Positions 24,188 to 31,440 are shown, counted from the first letter of the stretch. The stretch is 34,470 bases of DNA from Levilactobacillus parabrevis ATCC 53295 (GCF_001434055.1 NZ_AZCZ01000029.1:1-34470); one strand, 5' to 3'. Made by a program: numbers and translations. The notes: generated from the sequence alone by a model not told the origin.

Positions 24188-24315
24188 CTTCTTGTTAGTC
24201 GTTGTTTTTTTCTATATTCGTTTGAATCTTCTGCTACTTTGAAGTCGACATACCGGTGATTCTTGCTATCCAGAATATTCTGGTAGACCACACTCACGTC
24301 ATCGATCCCAACCAT
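24178..24315 (-). pseudogene. C-terminal remnant of a zinc alcohol dehydrogenase
   Basis: A 45-codon frame (ATG at 24315) reads MVGIDDVSVVYQNILDSKNH and then RYVDFKVAEDS. This resembles the C-terminal end of NADP-dependent zinc alcohol dehydrogenases, as I recall it: a D-V/N-x-V-Y-x-x-I-L-D-S-K-N-H-Y-R-Y-V-V-D segment. The rest of the gene is missing, a TGA lies just upstream in frame, and no ribosome binding site is seen. It lies 26 bp after the NAD(P)-binding gene, as if once the second gene of that operon. Identification is by recalled pattern only. Confidence 0.5.
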
Positions 24316-24341
24316 TTTAATCTGTCTTATTCAAGAACAGC

Positions 24342-24944
24342 TTACTTCCGGTTAATCCCTAAACTGTCGCGTGATCCCAACGTTTCATCGTGAGCTAACC
24401 GCATCACGAGATCAGCAATACTTTGCCGGGAAACATCGTGGCCGCCGAAGGGTTCGCCCTTCTTAGTGACTTGATAATCCGTGTCACCACCATTGTCGAA
24501 CCAGCCGGGACGGATCACCGTGTAGTTCAGGTCAGAGGCTTCCACAGCATCAGCCGCGTTCCGGTAGCCCTTCAGCATTGGATTGCGCCGCAGATTTCCG
24601 CTTGCACCAAGGCTAGCCGGAATTTCATTGTAAATACCCATGGAAGCGATAAACAACAGCCGCTTGACACCAGCTTCGTCCATCCCTGCAATCAGGCTTT
24701 TGGCCATACCAGCCAAGTTACCACTCAAGGCGGCAAAGACCACGTCCTGCCCCTTTAAAGCGTCCTGTAAAACTGCCGCATCGGTAACGCTCCCAGTCAC
24801 AGCTCGCTCGCGGTCGGATAATTTACCCAAACGTGCCGTACTCCGGGCCATCAGTGTTAACTGATCATCCGTGTTGTCCAAGAAATATTGCCGGGTGACA
24901 CTGCCCACAGAACCCGTTGCGCCAATAATTAAGATGTTTGTCAT
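24342..24944 (-). CDS. NAD(P)-binding protein (NmrA/YwnB-like), MerR-controlled
   Basis: This 200-residue Rossmann-fold protein of the atypical/extended SDR group starts TNILIIGATGSVGS, with the GxxGxxG cofactor motif at residues 8-14. Then come MARSTARLGKL, GSVTDAAVLQDALKGQDVVF, LLFIASMGIYNE and YTVIRPGWFDNGG. Relatives reduce quinones, flavins or aldehydes, or act as redox sensors. There is no classical YxxxK. ATG at 24944 follows GGAGG. A MerR-type promoter lies 35-65 bp upstream. It is about 30-35 percent similar by eye to the protein at 30522-31175, which is also MerR-controlled. Confidence 0.82.
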   Translation of the reverse strand: MTNILIIGATGSVGSVTRQYFLDNTDDQLTLMARSTARLGKLSDRERAVTGSVTDAAVLQDALKGQDVVFAALSGNLAGMAKSLIAGMDEAGVKRLLFIASMGIYNEIPASLGASGNLRRNPMLKGYRNAADAVEASDLNYTVIRPGWFDNGGDTDYQVTKKGEPFGGHDVSRQSIADLVMRLAHDETLGSRDSLGINRK

Positions 24945-24978
24945 GATGAATATCCTCCGTTCGTGATTGAATAAACCT

Positions 24979-25009
24979 AGTGTAATGCCTTGCAGTTACT
25001 TCAAGGCAA
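24979..25009 (-). promoter_or_regulatory. MerR-type promoter B (NAD(P)-binding gene)
   Basis: Minus strand: TTGCCT (25004-25009), 19-bp spacer, TACACT (24979-24984). The dyad CCTTGAAGTAACTGCAAGG (24988-25006, 19 nt) is the exact reverse complement of the dyad of promoter A. Confidence 0.87.
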
Positions 25010-25037
25010 GCGTTATTTGCAAATTAATTTAACTTTT

Positions 25038-26378
25038 TTAGTTTGACTGCCGTTCACCCGGTACAATCAGGAAGATTGCCGCTAATAAGGCTAGAACCAG
25101 CAGGCCACCACCCATTAAAATGGCGTGTTGGAAGCCGGCCACTTGTCCAGTGAACAATCCTTGCACCGTCACCAGAATCGACAGCCCCACGGAGCCCCCA
25201 ATCTGATGCATAACGTTGACAACTCCCGAGGCCGCTCCAGCGTCAGAACCACGCGTATGGGCCACACCGGCCGCCGTAAAGGGACTAAGTGAGAAGCCTT
25301 GACCAATCCCAACAATGACCATCGGTGCGGCAATTCCCCACCAGTAGCCAACTGCTGGTGTAAAGCGACTCATCCACACCATGCCGATCGCCGTCAGGGC
25401 AATCCCAATGACCAGCAAGCCACCATTGCCCCATTTCGCCGTTAAGCGTGCTACCTGTAAGGCGACGATAAAGTTCACGATGGTTAAGGGGAAGAACGCC
25501 ACCCCAGCCATTAAAGCGCTAAATCCCAGTTGATTTTGCATCAGCTGGGGCGTGATGAACCAGAAGCCCATCATTGCTCCCAGATAGAGGAACCGGCCAA
25601 CGTAGGCCCCGATGCGTTCACGGTCGGTGAATAACCGCAATGGCATGATGGGTTGCCCCGTTCGATGTTCTTGATAGATGAAGATTCCTAAGAATAGAAT
25701 CGCCAACAGGAAGGCTGGCAGCTTGGCCCAGTCACCAATAATGCTGTAAACCAGGGCACTCATCCCGATCAGAGAACTAAAGGTCCCCAGCCAATCTAAT
25801 TTGCCGGTCTGACCGTTGTCCTTATCCAAATACTTAACTGCTAAATAGAACATCCAGACACTGATTGGCACGTTCATGAAGAAGCCGACGCGCCACGTCA
25901 ATAGGCTGGCGAAAACTCCACCGATGACCAGACTCACACTAGCTCCGATACCGGCCATGGCTCCGTAATACGCAATGGCCTTGACCCGTTCGGCACCTTC
26001 ATAAGTGTCCATCAAGATTGCCAGTGTCGTCGGTGCTAAAATAGCCGAACCAATCCCTTGAAAGGCCCGGGATACAATGATCATGGGTGCGTTGACGGCT
26101 AGCCCGACGAGCAGTGACCCTAAACCGAAGATGACCAGACCAATCTCAAACACCCGTCGGCGACCAAACAAGTCCCCCGCCCGGCCACCTAATAGGAGGA
26201 AGCCCCCAAATGTCAGCGAGTAAGCGCTACTGACCCAGGACAACGTTGCTTGATTCAAATTTAGGTCTTGAGCAATCTTGACCGTCCCCGTAAAAATGAT
26301 CGAGTTATCCAATAGAATCATAAAGTAACTCATTAAGATGACCAGTAGAATCCAATCGAATCGTCTTTGCTTTGCCAT
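25038..26378 (-). CDS. DHA2-family MFS multidrug exporter (EmrB/QacA-like), MerR-controlled
   Basis: This 446-residue proton-coupled exporter is of the DHA2 type, with about 14 predicted helices. Motifs include helix 1 DWILLVILMSYFMILLDNSII with the family's Asp, motif A GGRAGDLFGRRRV (about 64-76), RAFQGIGSAILAPTTLAILM (motif B) and motif C-like GAMAGIGASVSLVIGGVFAS. Such pumps remove antibiotics, dyes or other toxic organic compounds. ATG at 26378 follows GAGAGG. A MerR-type promoter at 26418-26448 ties it to the neighbouring detoxification genes, although its substrate is unknown. Confidence 0.88.
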   Translation of the reverse strand: MAKQRRFDWILLVILMSYFMILLDNSIIFTGTVKIAQDLNLNQATLSWVSSAYSLTFGGFLLLGGRAGDLFGRRRVFEIGLVIFGLGSLLVGLAVNAPMIIVSRAFQGIGSAILAPTTLAILMDTYEGAERVKAIAYYGAMAGIGASVSLVIGGVFASLLTWRVGFFMNVPISVWMFYLAVKYLDKDNGQTGKLDWLGTFSSLIGMSALVYSIIGDWAKLPAFLLAILFLGIFIYQEHRTGQPIMPLRLFTDRERIGAYVGRFLYLGAMMGFWFITPQLMQNQLGFSALMAGVAFFPLTIVNFIVALQVARLTAKWGNGGLLVIGIALTAIGMVWMSRFTPAVGYWWGIAAPMVIVGIGQGFSLSPFTAAGVAHTRGSDAGAASGVVNVMHQIGGSVGLSILVTVQGLFTGQVAGFQHAILMGGGLLVLALLAAIFLIVPGERQSN

Positions 26379-26417
26379 GTTTGTTTTACCTCTCTCGTCT
26401 TTAATTGAATGATTAGG

Positions 26418-26448
26418 AGTTTAGACCTTCATCTGGACTTCAAGGCAA
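26418..26448 (-). promoter_or_regulatory. MerR-type promoter C (MFS exporter)
   Basis: Minus strand: TTGCCT (26443-26448), 19-bp spacer, TAAACT (26418-26423). The dyad CCTTGAAGTCCAGATGAAGG (26426-26445, 20 nt) is less symmetric than in promoter D. Confidence 0.83.
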
Positions 26449-26487
26449 GGGGTAATTTGAAAAAGATTGAATTTTGCATTCACACGG

Positions 26488-26579
26488 CAAAAATCCCGCC
26501 AGACAGCCATAGACTCTGCGGCGGCAAAAATCGGCATAAAAACACGGGCTAACTTTAATCGGTTAGCCCGTGTTTTTAT
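26488..26579. terminator. Terminator region after the zinc alcohol dehydrogenase gene
   Basis: A perfect 16-bp stem (26538-26553 with 26562-26577, loop TTTAATCG) with A5/T5 ends works in both directions. A weaker hairpin with a minus-strand T-run lies behind it at about 26488-26528. Confidence 0.9.
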
Positions 26580-26602
26580 TATTAATAATTAATTCCATTC
26601 AG

Positions 26603-27646
26603 CTAGTCACTAATAATTAACAATGACTTGATGGCCTCCCGCTTATCCATTGCAGCATAAGCCTCTGCGACGTGATCGAGATCGAAACGCTTGGTGAACA
26701 CCTTACCGGGGTGAATCTTACCGGTCAACACGGCATCCAACAGCACGTTGCGGTCGTAAGTCGTGACGGAAGCAATTCCTCCACGCAGACCGATATTCTT
26801 CCAGAAGAGGTTGTTCGTGTTCATCTCAGCTTTTTGAGGAACGCCGACCCGGCCAACAACGGCACCGGCCCGACCGACTTTAACGGCCGTATCGATGGAT
26901 TGGGCGGTCCCAACACACTCCAAGACGGCATCGGCACCAGCGCCATCAGTCAGTTCCATCACACGCTTAACCGCGTCATCCCCACGTTCAGCAACCACAT
27001 CAGTCGCCCCAAACTCTTTAGCTAAAGCTTGGCGATCGGCATGACGACTCATCGCGATGATTCGCTTGGCTCCACGAAGCTTGGCGGCAATCACGCCACA
27101 CAGCCCCACGGCACCATCGCCCATGACGACAACCGTGTCACCGTCCTTGACTTCAGCGGTAGCTGCGGCATGGTAACCGGTCGCCATCACGTCAGCCAAC
27201 GTCAACAGGTCGTTGAGTTGGGCATCGGAGTAGTCGCTAGGTTGGCCAGGAACCTTGACCAGCGCCCAGTTGGCATTCTTGAAGCGTAAGTATTCGCCTT
27301 GGTACCCAACGATTTCGTCATCGGTCCGGGCATTTTCACAGTTGCCATCAAAGCCAGCCAAGCAGGCCGCACAGTGACCGCAGCCGTGAGTAAATGGTGC
27401 GATGACAAAGTCACCCGGGTTGACGTTAGTGACTTCGCTCCCAACACTTTCAACGATAGCGATGGCTTCGTGGCCGACCGGCGTGTTCTTTTGCCGGTCA
27501 TTGATGCCCCGGTACCACCACAGGTCGGAACCACAGACACAGGCCCGCACGATTTTCAAAACGGCGTCCGTAGGATTCTTGACCGTTGGCTTAGGTAATT
27601 CTTGGGCTTCAACCTTGCCCGGTTCAACAAATACAGCTGTTTTCAT
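26603..27646 (-). CDS. Zinc-dependent alcohol dehydrogenase, MerR-controlled
   Basis: This 347-residue medium-chain zinc dehydrogenase has catalytic zinc ligands Cys38 (RACVCGSDLW) and His59-Glu60 (PVGHEAI), structural zinc cysteines 89, 92, 95 and 103 (GCGHCAACLAGFDGNC), and the cofactor motif MGDGAVGLCG. The sequence resembles the AdhA/TDH-type enzymes that in Bacillus are controlled by the MerR-family regulator AdhR and help remove formaldehyde or methylglyoxal. The match here is by gene type and promoter geometry; the substrate is inferred. ATG at 27646 lies 8 bases behind GGAGG; an in-frame TTG at 27661 would overlap that site. It has MerR-type promoter D. Confidence 0.87.
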   Translation of the reverse strand: MKTAVFVEPGKVEAQELPKPTVKNPTDAVLKIVRACVCGSDLWWYRGINDRQKNTPVGHEAIAIVESVGSEVTNVNPGDFVIAPFTHGCGHCAACLAGFDGNCENARTDDEIVGYQGEYLRFKNANWALVKVPGQPSDYSDAQLNDLLTLADVMATGYHAAATAEVKDGDTVVVMGDGAVGLCGVIAAKLRGAKRIIAMSRHADRQALAKEFGATDVVAERGDDAVKRVMELTDGAGADAVLECVGTAQSIDTAVKVGRAGAVVGRVGVPQKAEMNTNNLFWKNIGLRGGIASVTTYDRNVLLDAVLTGKIHPGKVFTKRFDLDHVAEAYAAMDKREAIKSLLIISD

Positions 27647-27678
27647 TGATTCATCCTCCAATTTTAATCGATACGGTT

Positions 27679-27709
27679 AGTGTAGACCTTAAAGTGGACT
27701 TCAAGGCAA
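27679..27709 (-). promoter_or_regulatory. MerR-type promoter D (zinc alcohol dehydrogenase)
   Basis: Minus strand: TTGCCT (27704-27709), 19-bp spacer, TACACT (27679-27684). The dyad CCTTGAAGTCCACTTTAAGG (27687-27706, 20 nt) is the most symmetric of the five. Confidence 0.88.
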
Positions 27710-27720
27710 GCGAAATCTGA

Positions 27721-28200
27721 TTAATTCTGAAAGTTTCGCCACCAGCCACGTAATACCTGTTGGTCGCGAGGCAAATCGCCGGCTGTCATTCCGAGACCCA
27801 TCACGAACGTCCCTTGCGTAATCAGCTGTTCAAAGTCATCCTCATAGCCCCCAGGGTTGCCCGCGTCCGTATAGAACGGGGCGACGAGACCCCGAAAGGC
27901 ACCCAACTGTTGCAGGAAGCTCCGCACCGGCGTGGCGACCTTACCGCTCCAGACAGGCCCTCCGACCAACAGTGTTTGATAGTGGCTAAAATCTGGTAGT
28001 CCATTGGTCAACGTCGGCAAATTGCCGCTCGAAAGTTGTTGACTAGCGACATCGGCAGTCGCGAACATATCGGGTGGAAATGTGCCTTGGGCGACGGTCA
28101 AATTGACTTTATCCGCCCCCGTCACCTGCTGTAAATCAACGGCCATCTGAGCGGTCGTCCCGGACCAGGAATAGTCCACAATCAAAGTTGAGCTTGCCAT
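27721..28200 (-). CDS. Flavodoxin-like protein
   Basis: This 159-residue protein has a flavodoxin fold. The phosphate loop is VDYSWSGTTAQMA (about residues 8-20, family pattern S/T-x-S/T-G-x-T), and later loops are LLVGGPVWSGKVATPVRSFL and YTDAGNPGGYEDDFEQL. It should bind FMN and carry or donate electrons, perhaps as a small NADPH-linked reductase. ATG at 28200 lies 8 bases behind AAGGAG; the frame runs 8 codons further to 28224 but without support. It stands within the MerR-controlled cluster but has a different promoter. Confidence 0.83.
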   Translation of the reverse strand: MASSTLIVDYSWSGTTAQMAVDLQQVTGADKVNLTVAQGTFPPDMFATADVASQQLSSGNLPTLTNGLPDFSHYQTLLVGGPVWSGKVATPVRSFLQQLGAFRGLVAPFYTDAGNPGGYEDDFEQLITQGTFVMGLGMTAGDLPRDQQVLRGWWRNFQN

Positions 28201-28233
28201 CTGAAAATCTCCTTCACGTTTCATCTTGTGTCT

Positions 28234-28264
28234 AGTATACCGGGTTACAGTCCCTCTAAGTCAA
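28234..28264 (-). promoter_or_regulatory. Promoter of the flavodoxin gene, 19-bp spacer
   Basis: Minus strand: TTGACT (28259-28264), 19-bp spacer, TATACT (28234-28239). The long spacer again suggests a MerR-family activator, but the spacer reads TAGAGGGACTGTAACCCGG. That is unlike the TTGCCT/CCTTGAAGT sites, and only one half resembles the CTTAGAG half-sites of other MerR proteins. Confidence 0.6.
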
Positions 28265-28320
28265 TGCTTAGCTCAGGAATCGTATTAATCATATATTTAT
28301 TGCAATTATTAACTATTTAT

Positions 28321-28369
28321 AAAAAGCATGGACTCAACCACCCCCATTATCACGGTGACCGAGTCCATG
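28321..28369 (-). terminator. Terminator of the first CPA1 antiporter gene
   Basis: On the minus strand a 9-bp CATGGACTC/GAGTCCATG stem (28361-28369 with 28327-28335) with an inner CACC/GGTG pair is followed by T5. Confidence 0.85.
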
Positions 28370-28394
28370 TTAACCTTTCGCTTAGTGCAGGCTC

Positions 28395-30002
28395 CTACAC
28401 CATCCGACTGTACGGATCGACAACCAAAGCCTCTGACATCAACACTTCTGTGTAAATATCGTGAATCAGGCTGAGCTCAACGACGTGTTGACGGGCCTGC
28501 TCCGTCAAGAATTCACGTTCACTGGCAAACGCCTGCATCATCGCCCAACGTTGATCACGACTCTGCAGATACGTGATAGCCGCGTGATGACTGACGGTTC
28601 GCCGCCACCGATGTAAGAAAGAACGCAAGGGGTTGGTATTATTTTGATCCCGCAGCTCGTAGATGACGGCCCGTTTCACGTCAGCGGCCAAATCTAACGC
28701 ATTGACTCGTTGAATCCCGACCGCCGTCATTTCCTCACGAATCCGCGCTAGAATAGCCGGCTTACTGAGTGCATCGCCATCCTGCGGCAAGAGCAACTTG
28801 AAGAGAATCGTTGGCACCAACATGCTAACGATGATGACGACCGTTTCCACTAGAATAATCTGTTGAAATTGACGTGCTGGCACCATACCACCAATTGAAA
28901 ATGTCATAGCCAGTGTCACCGTTCCGTGGACACCGCCGAGCGCAAACAGCCAGCTATCCCGCCACTGCCGCCGAGCAATGAAACCGTAAGCATAAACGAC
29001 CCGACAAATAATGAGTAGTAGGTAAACTGCGAGGCCCAGCCACAACCACCGCAATGACTGGAACATTTGTCGGTATTGGCTACTGACGATGCGTTCCAGA
29101 CTGATTCCCAAGATGACGAAGACTGCACCATTCAAGATTTCCGAACCAAAGTTCAGCAGTTGCGTGCCGAAATACATTTGTCGCGGCGAGCTAAATCGGC
29201 TACTATTGGCCTCACCGTTATTGACGAGTCCCGCCACAACCACCGCAATGATGCCAGAAACAGCGACTTCTTCGGCAACCAAATAAATGATGATTGGCGT
29301 TAGCAGGTATAGCAGCGATTGCGAGGAAACCACGTTGGCATCGGTGCGTACCAACGCCTGCCGAAACAGCATGAAGACCACTGCCAACACGGCTCCGACG
29401 AGTGCCCCACCGATGGCAGAAACCAGAAGCTTACCCACATTTTGGCCGAAAGAAAATTCACTGGTCTTCAGCCACAACAGCCCCGCCTGTAACAGAATTA
29501 GACCCGTCGCATCGTTAAATAAGGATTCCATCTTCAATTGGTTCCCCAGCCGCTCACTAATCTTGCGGCCGGTCATGACCGATTCAAACGCCGTCGCATC
29601 GGTTGGCGTGCTAATGGCGACCATGACTAGGGCTAGTGGCAGGCTCACAGCAAAGATACCGTGCAGACCCAGCGACGCAACGACAGCCGAAATGATGGCC
29701 AACACAAACGCGGTCCCCAGAATACTAGGGATGCGCCGACCAACCCGGACCATCGGCGTGACCTGGCCTTCAAAGAACAGCAACGGCGCAAGAATAAAAA
29801 TCATGAAGGTCTCATTCTCGAATTCCAAGACCAAATGATTCAAACTGGGAATGAGGGCCACAATGATTCCGGCCACCAGCGCAAAATAGGTCTTGGAAAT
29901 TTTAGGCACCCACTGCGCGACTAAATTCGCCAAAGCAACCGTAATCAGTAGAACAAATGTCGATGTAAATAGCGCCCTCCTCCACAAACTAAATTTTTCC
30001 AA
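28395..30002 (-). CDS. CPA1-family Na+/H+ antiporter (NhaP-like)
   Basis: This protein of about 535 residues has 12 or so helices of the CPA1 family and a cytosolic tail of about 125 residues. Diagnostic motifs are ISTPTDATAFESV and MESLFNDATGLILL (the ion-binding Asp of helix 5). It exchanges Na+ or K+ for protons in pH and salt control. The start is uncertain: TTG at 30002 has only a weak GGTG before it and its first bases lie within a perfect minus-strand TATAAT (30002-30007). A strong GGAGGAGG follows inside the frame, but no normal start codon lies at a fitting distance after it. It is separated from the merR operon by a terminator. Confidence 0.85.
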   Translation of the reverse strand: MEKFSLWRRALFTSTFVLLITVALANLVAQWVPKISKTYFALVAGIIVALIPSLNHLVLEFENETFMIFILAPLLFFEGQVTPMVRVGRRIPSILGTAFVLAIISAVVASLGLHGIFAVSLPLALVMVAISTPTDATAFESVMTGRKISERLGNQLKMESLFNDATGLILLQAGLLWLKTSEFSFGQNVGKLLVSAIGGALVGAVLAVVFMLFRQALVRTDANVVSSQSLLYLLTPIIIYLVAEEVAVSGIIAVVVAGLVNNGEANSSRFSSPRQMYFGTQLLNFGSEILNGAVFVILGISLERIVSSQYRQMFQSLRWLWLGLAVYLLLIICRVVYAYGFIARRQWRDSWLFALGGVHGTVTLAMTFSIGGMVPARQFQQIILVETVVIIVSMLVPTILFKLLLPQDGDALSKPAILARIREEMTAVGIQRVNALDLAADVKRAVIYELRDQNNTNPLRSFLHRWRRTVSHHAAITYLQSRDQRWAMMQAFASEREFLTEQARQHVVELSLIHDIYTEVLMSEALVVDPYSRMV

Positions 30003-30011
30003 TTATACACC

Positions 30012-30044
30012 AAAAGGGACGACTACCTTATACATAGCCGTCCC
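30012..30044 (-). terminator. Terminator of the merR operon
   Basis: On the minus strand a 10-bp GGGACGGCTA/TAGTCGTCCC stem (30035-30044 with 30016-30025, one G-U pair) is followed by T4. TATAAT for the antiporter gene starts five bases later. Confidence 0.85.
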
Positions 30045-30050
30045 TAATCG

Positions 30051-30500
30051 TTAATAGGCGTTATTAGATTCATCGCTATCTTCAGTTGTTTTTTGTGCAA
30101 CCTTATCGGCATGCTGGCGTTCCAACTCGCGAAGCTCCTCTTCTGTCGTTTCCATGTGATCGTAGAAGTGATTGAGCTTGTAATTCAGGTGGTCAATGGC
30201 CGCCTGTAAGTCATCACGCTTTTCTTCCATCACGCTGAGTTGTTCCTGTAAGAGGGACTTTTGCTCCTTAGTATTGTCCTCTTGAGCATCAAACAACTCG
30301 ATGTAACGTCGGAGATTTTCAATACTCATCCCCGCCGCGCGCATCTGCGTGACAAATGTGATTCGCCGAATGATGCGGTCGTCGATATCTCGGTTACCGA
30401 CCGCCGTCCGGTCGATGGGGGGAATCAACGATTCTTTTTCGTAATAGCGAATCGCTGCGGAGGAGACCCCCGTCTTTTCGCTGGCTTCTTTAATGTTCAT
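30051..30500 (-). CDS. MerR-family regulator, cysteine-free (AdhR/NmlR-like)
   Basis: This 149-residue regulator has the MerR winged helix (residues 1-70: MNIKEASEKTGVSSAAIRYY, ESLIPPIDRTAVGNRDI, FVTQMRAAGMSIENLRRYI) and a long dimerisation coiled coil (about 78-130). The arrangement fits the AdhR/NmlR aldehyde-stress group. However, the protein contains no cysteine at all, so the thiol-based sensing known for AdhR and NmlR cannot operate. ATG at 30500 lies 9 bases behind GAGGAGC, 21 bp after the stop of the NAD(P)-binding gene. The two form an operon behind MerR-type promoter E, so the regulator probably controls itself and the four similar promoters nearby. Confidence 0.88.
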   Translation of the reverse strand: MNIKEASEKTGVSSAAIRYYEKESLIPPIDRTAVGNRDIDDRIIRRITFVTQMRAAGMSIENLRRYIELFDAQEDNTKEQKSLLQEQLSVMEEKRDDLQAAIDHLNYKLNHFYDHMETTEEELRELERQHADKVAQKTTEDSDESNNAY

Positions 30501-30521
30501 TTTATCTTCGCTCCTCACAGA

Positions 30522-31175
30522 TTAGTAAACAGGTCGGTCTTGGCCCTCAGTATCCGGGTCAGCCATCCCAATGCTATCACGGCTATACTTGCTAGGATCG
30601 GCGATGATCGTCAAAACGACATCGGCAACACTCTGCCGTGACCCGGAAACGCCGTTGTAGGCTTGGTCTTTCGTGGTCACTACGTATTTAACGCCACGGT
30701 CATTCAACCAAGGCAACCGCAATGTCGTGTAGTCTAAACCAGAATCAGCTAATAGCTTATCGGACCGGCGTGCTGGTGCCATCCCGGCACCAATCATTTC
30801 TGAATTCCACCGACCAAATTCACCACCAACTTCATTGTACAGCCCTAAGATATTGGCGAACAGAACGCGGGAAACATTGTTGGCCTCCATCCCGGCAATG
30901 ACGCTGTTGGTCAAGCGGTTTTGCTGGTCGTGATCCACGACGGCAACGAATACCAGGTCTTGACCCGCCATAGCGGCACTCACGGCAGCTGGGTCGGTGA
31001 TGTCTCCTTCAACTAACGTGACGCGAGGATTGTCTTGCAAGTTGGCAAGCCGACTGGTGTTCCGTAAGAAGAGGGTTAAGTCAACGTCTGCGAATTGGTC
31101 TTCCGTTAAAACTCGATGTTCTACAATTTGGGCGATTTGCCCGTTAGCTGCTAAAATCATTACTTTTTTCGTCAT
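30522..31175 (-). CDS. NAD(P)-binding protein co-transcribed with merR
   Basis: This 217-residue Rossmann-fold protein of the NmrA-like SDR group begins KKVMILAANGQIAQ, a relaxed cofactor motif (AANGQIA instead of GATGxxG). Then come LFLRNTSRLANL, GDITDPAAVSAAMAGQDLVF, VLFANILGLYNEVGGEF and YTTLRLPWLNDRG. It is a probable reductase or redox sensor and a paralogue of the protein at 24342-24944 (same order of motifs, ending in SRQSVADVV/SRQSIADLV). ATG at 31175 follows AAAGGAA. It is the first gene of the merR operon under promoter E. Confidence 0.82.
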   Translation of the reverse strand: MTKKVMILAANGQIAQIVEHRVLTEDQFADVDLTLFLRNTSRLANLQDNPRVTLVEGDITDPAAVSAAMAGQDLVFVAVVDHDQQNRLTNSVIAGMEANNVSRVLFANILGLYNEVGGEFGRWNSEMIGAGMAPARRSDKLLADSGLDYTTLRLPWLNDRGVKYVVTTKDQAYNGVSGSRQSVADVVLTIIADPSKYSRDSIGMADPDTEGQDRPVY

Positions 31176-31209
31176 TATAAAGTTCCTTTCTTCACGCTTG
31201 AATGACCTT

Positions 31210-31240
31210 AGGTTAAACCTTCATGTGTACTTCAAGGCAA
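31210..31240 (-). promoter_or_regulatory. MerR-type promoter E (merR operon)
   Basis: Minus strand: TTGCCT (31235-31240), 19-bp spacer, TAACCT (31210-31215). The dyad is CCTTGAAGTACACATGAAGG (31218-31237, 20 nt). The weaker -10 box fits an autoregulated operon. Confidence 0.83.
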
Positions 31241-31260
31241 GCGGAAAGTTTGAAAAAATC

Positions 31261-31299
31261 AAAAAAGATGATCCCTACCCTACCTAGTAGTGAATCATC
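31261..31299 (-). terminator. Terminator of the antiporter/small-protein operon
   Basis: On the minus strand a GATGAT/ATCATC stem (31294-31299 with 31267-31272) with an inner CTAC/GTAG pair is followed by T6. Confidence 0.75.
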
Positions 31300-31308
31300 C
31301 CCAAAATA

Positions 31309-31440
31309 TTAGTTAATTTTCTCTTTGCCAATCGGCTCTTTGCGCTCAAAGTTACCGATATCTTTCATCTCAGAACGGAAATCAATGTCACTGAAAGACC
31401 CATTCAGCCAAGGATGCGACCTTTGCATTTTATCAGTCAA
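31309..31440 (-). CDS. Small protein of 43 residues downstream of the antiporter
   Basis: A 44-codon frame starts with TTG at 31440, 8 bases behind a perfect AAAGGAGG, and ends with TAA. The product begins MTDKMQRSHPWLNGSFSDID and continues FRSEMKDIGNFERKE before a lysine-rich end. It is soluble and charged, with no membrane helix or signal peptide. It lies 37 bp after the CPA1 antiporter stop and just before a terminator, so it is the second gene of that operon. I do not recognise it. Start signal, position and sensible composition make it a likely real gene, perhaps acting with the antiporter. Confidence 0.68.
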   Translation of the reverse strand: MTDKMQRSHPWLNGSFSDIDFRSEMKDIGNFERKEPIGKEKIN

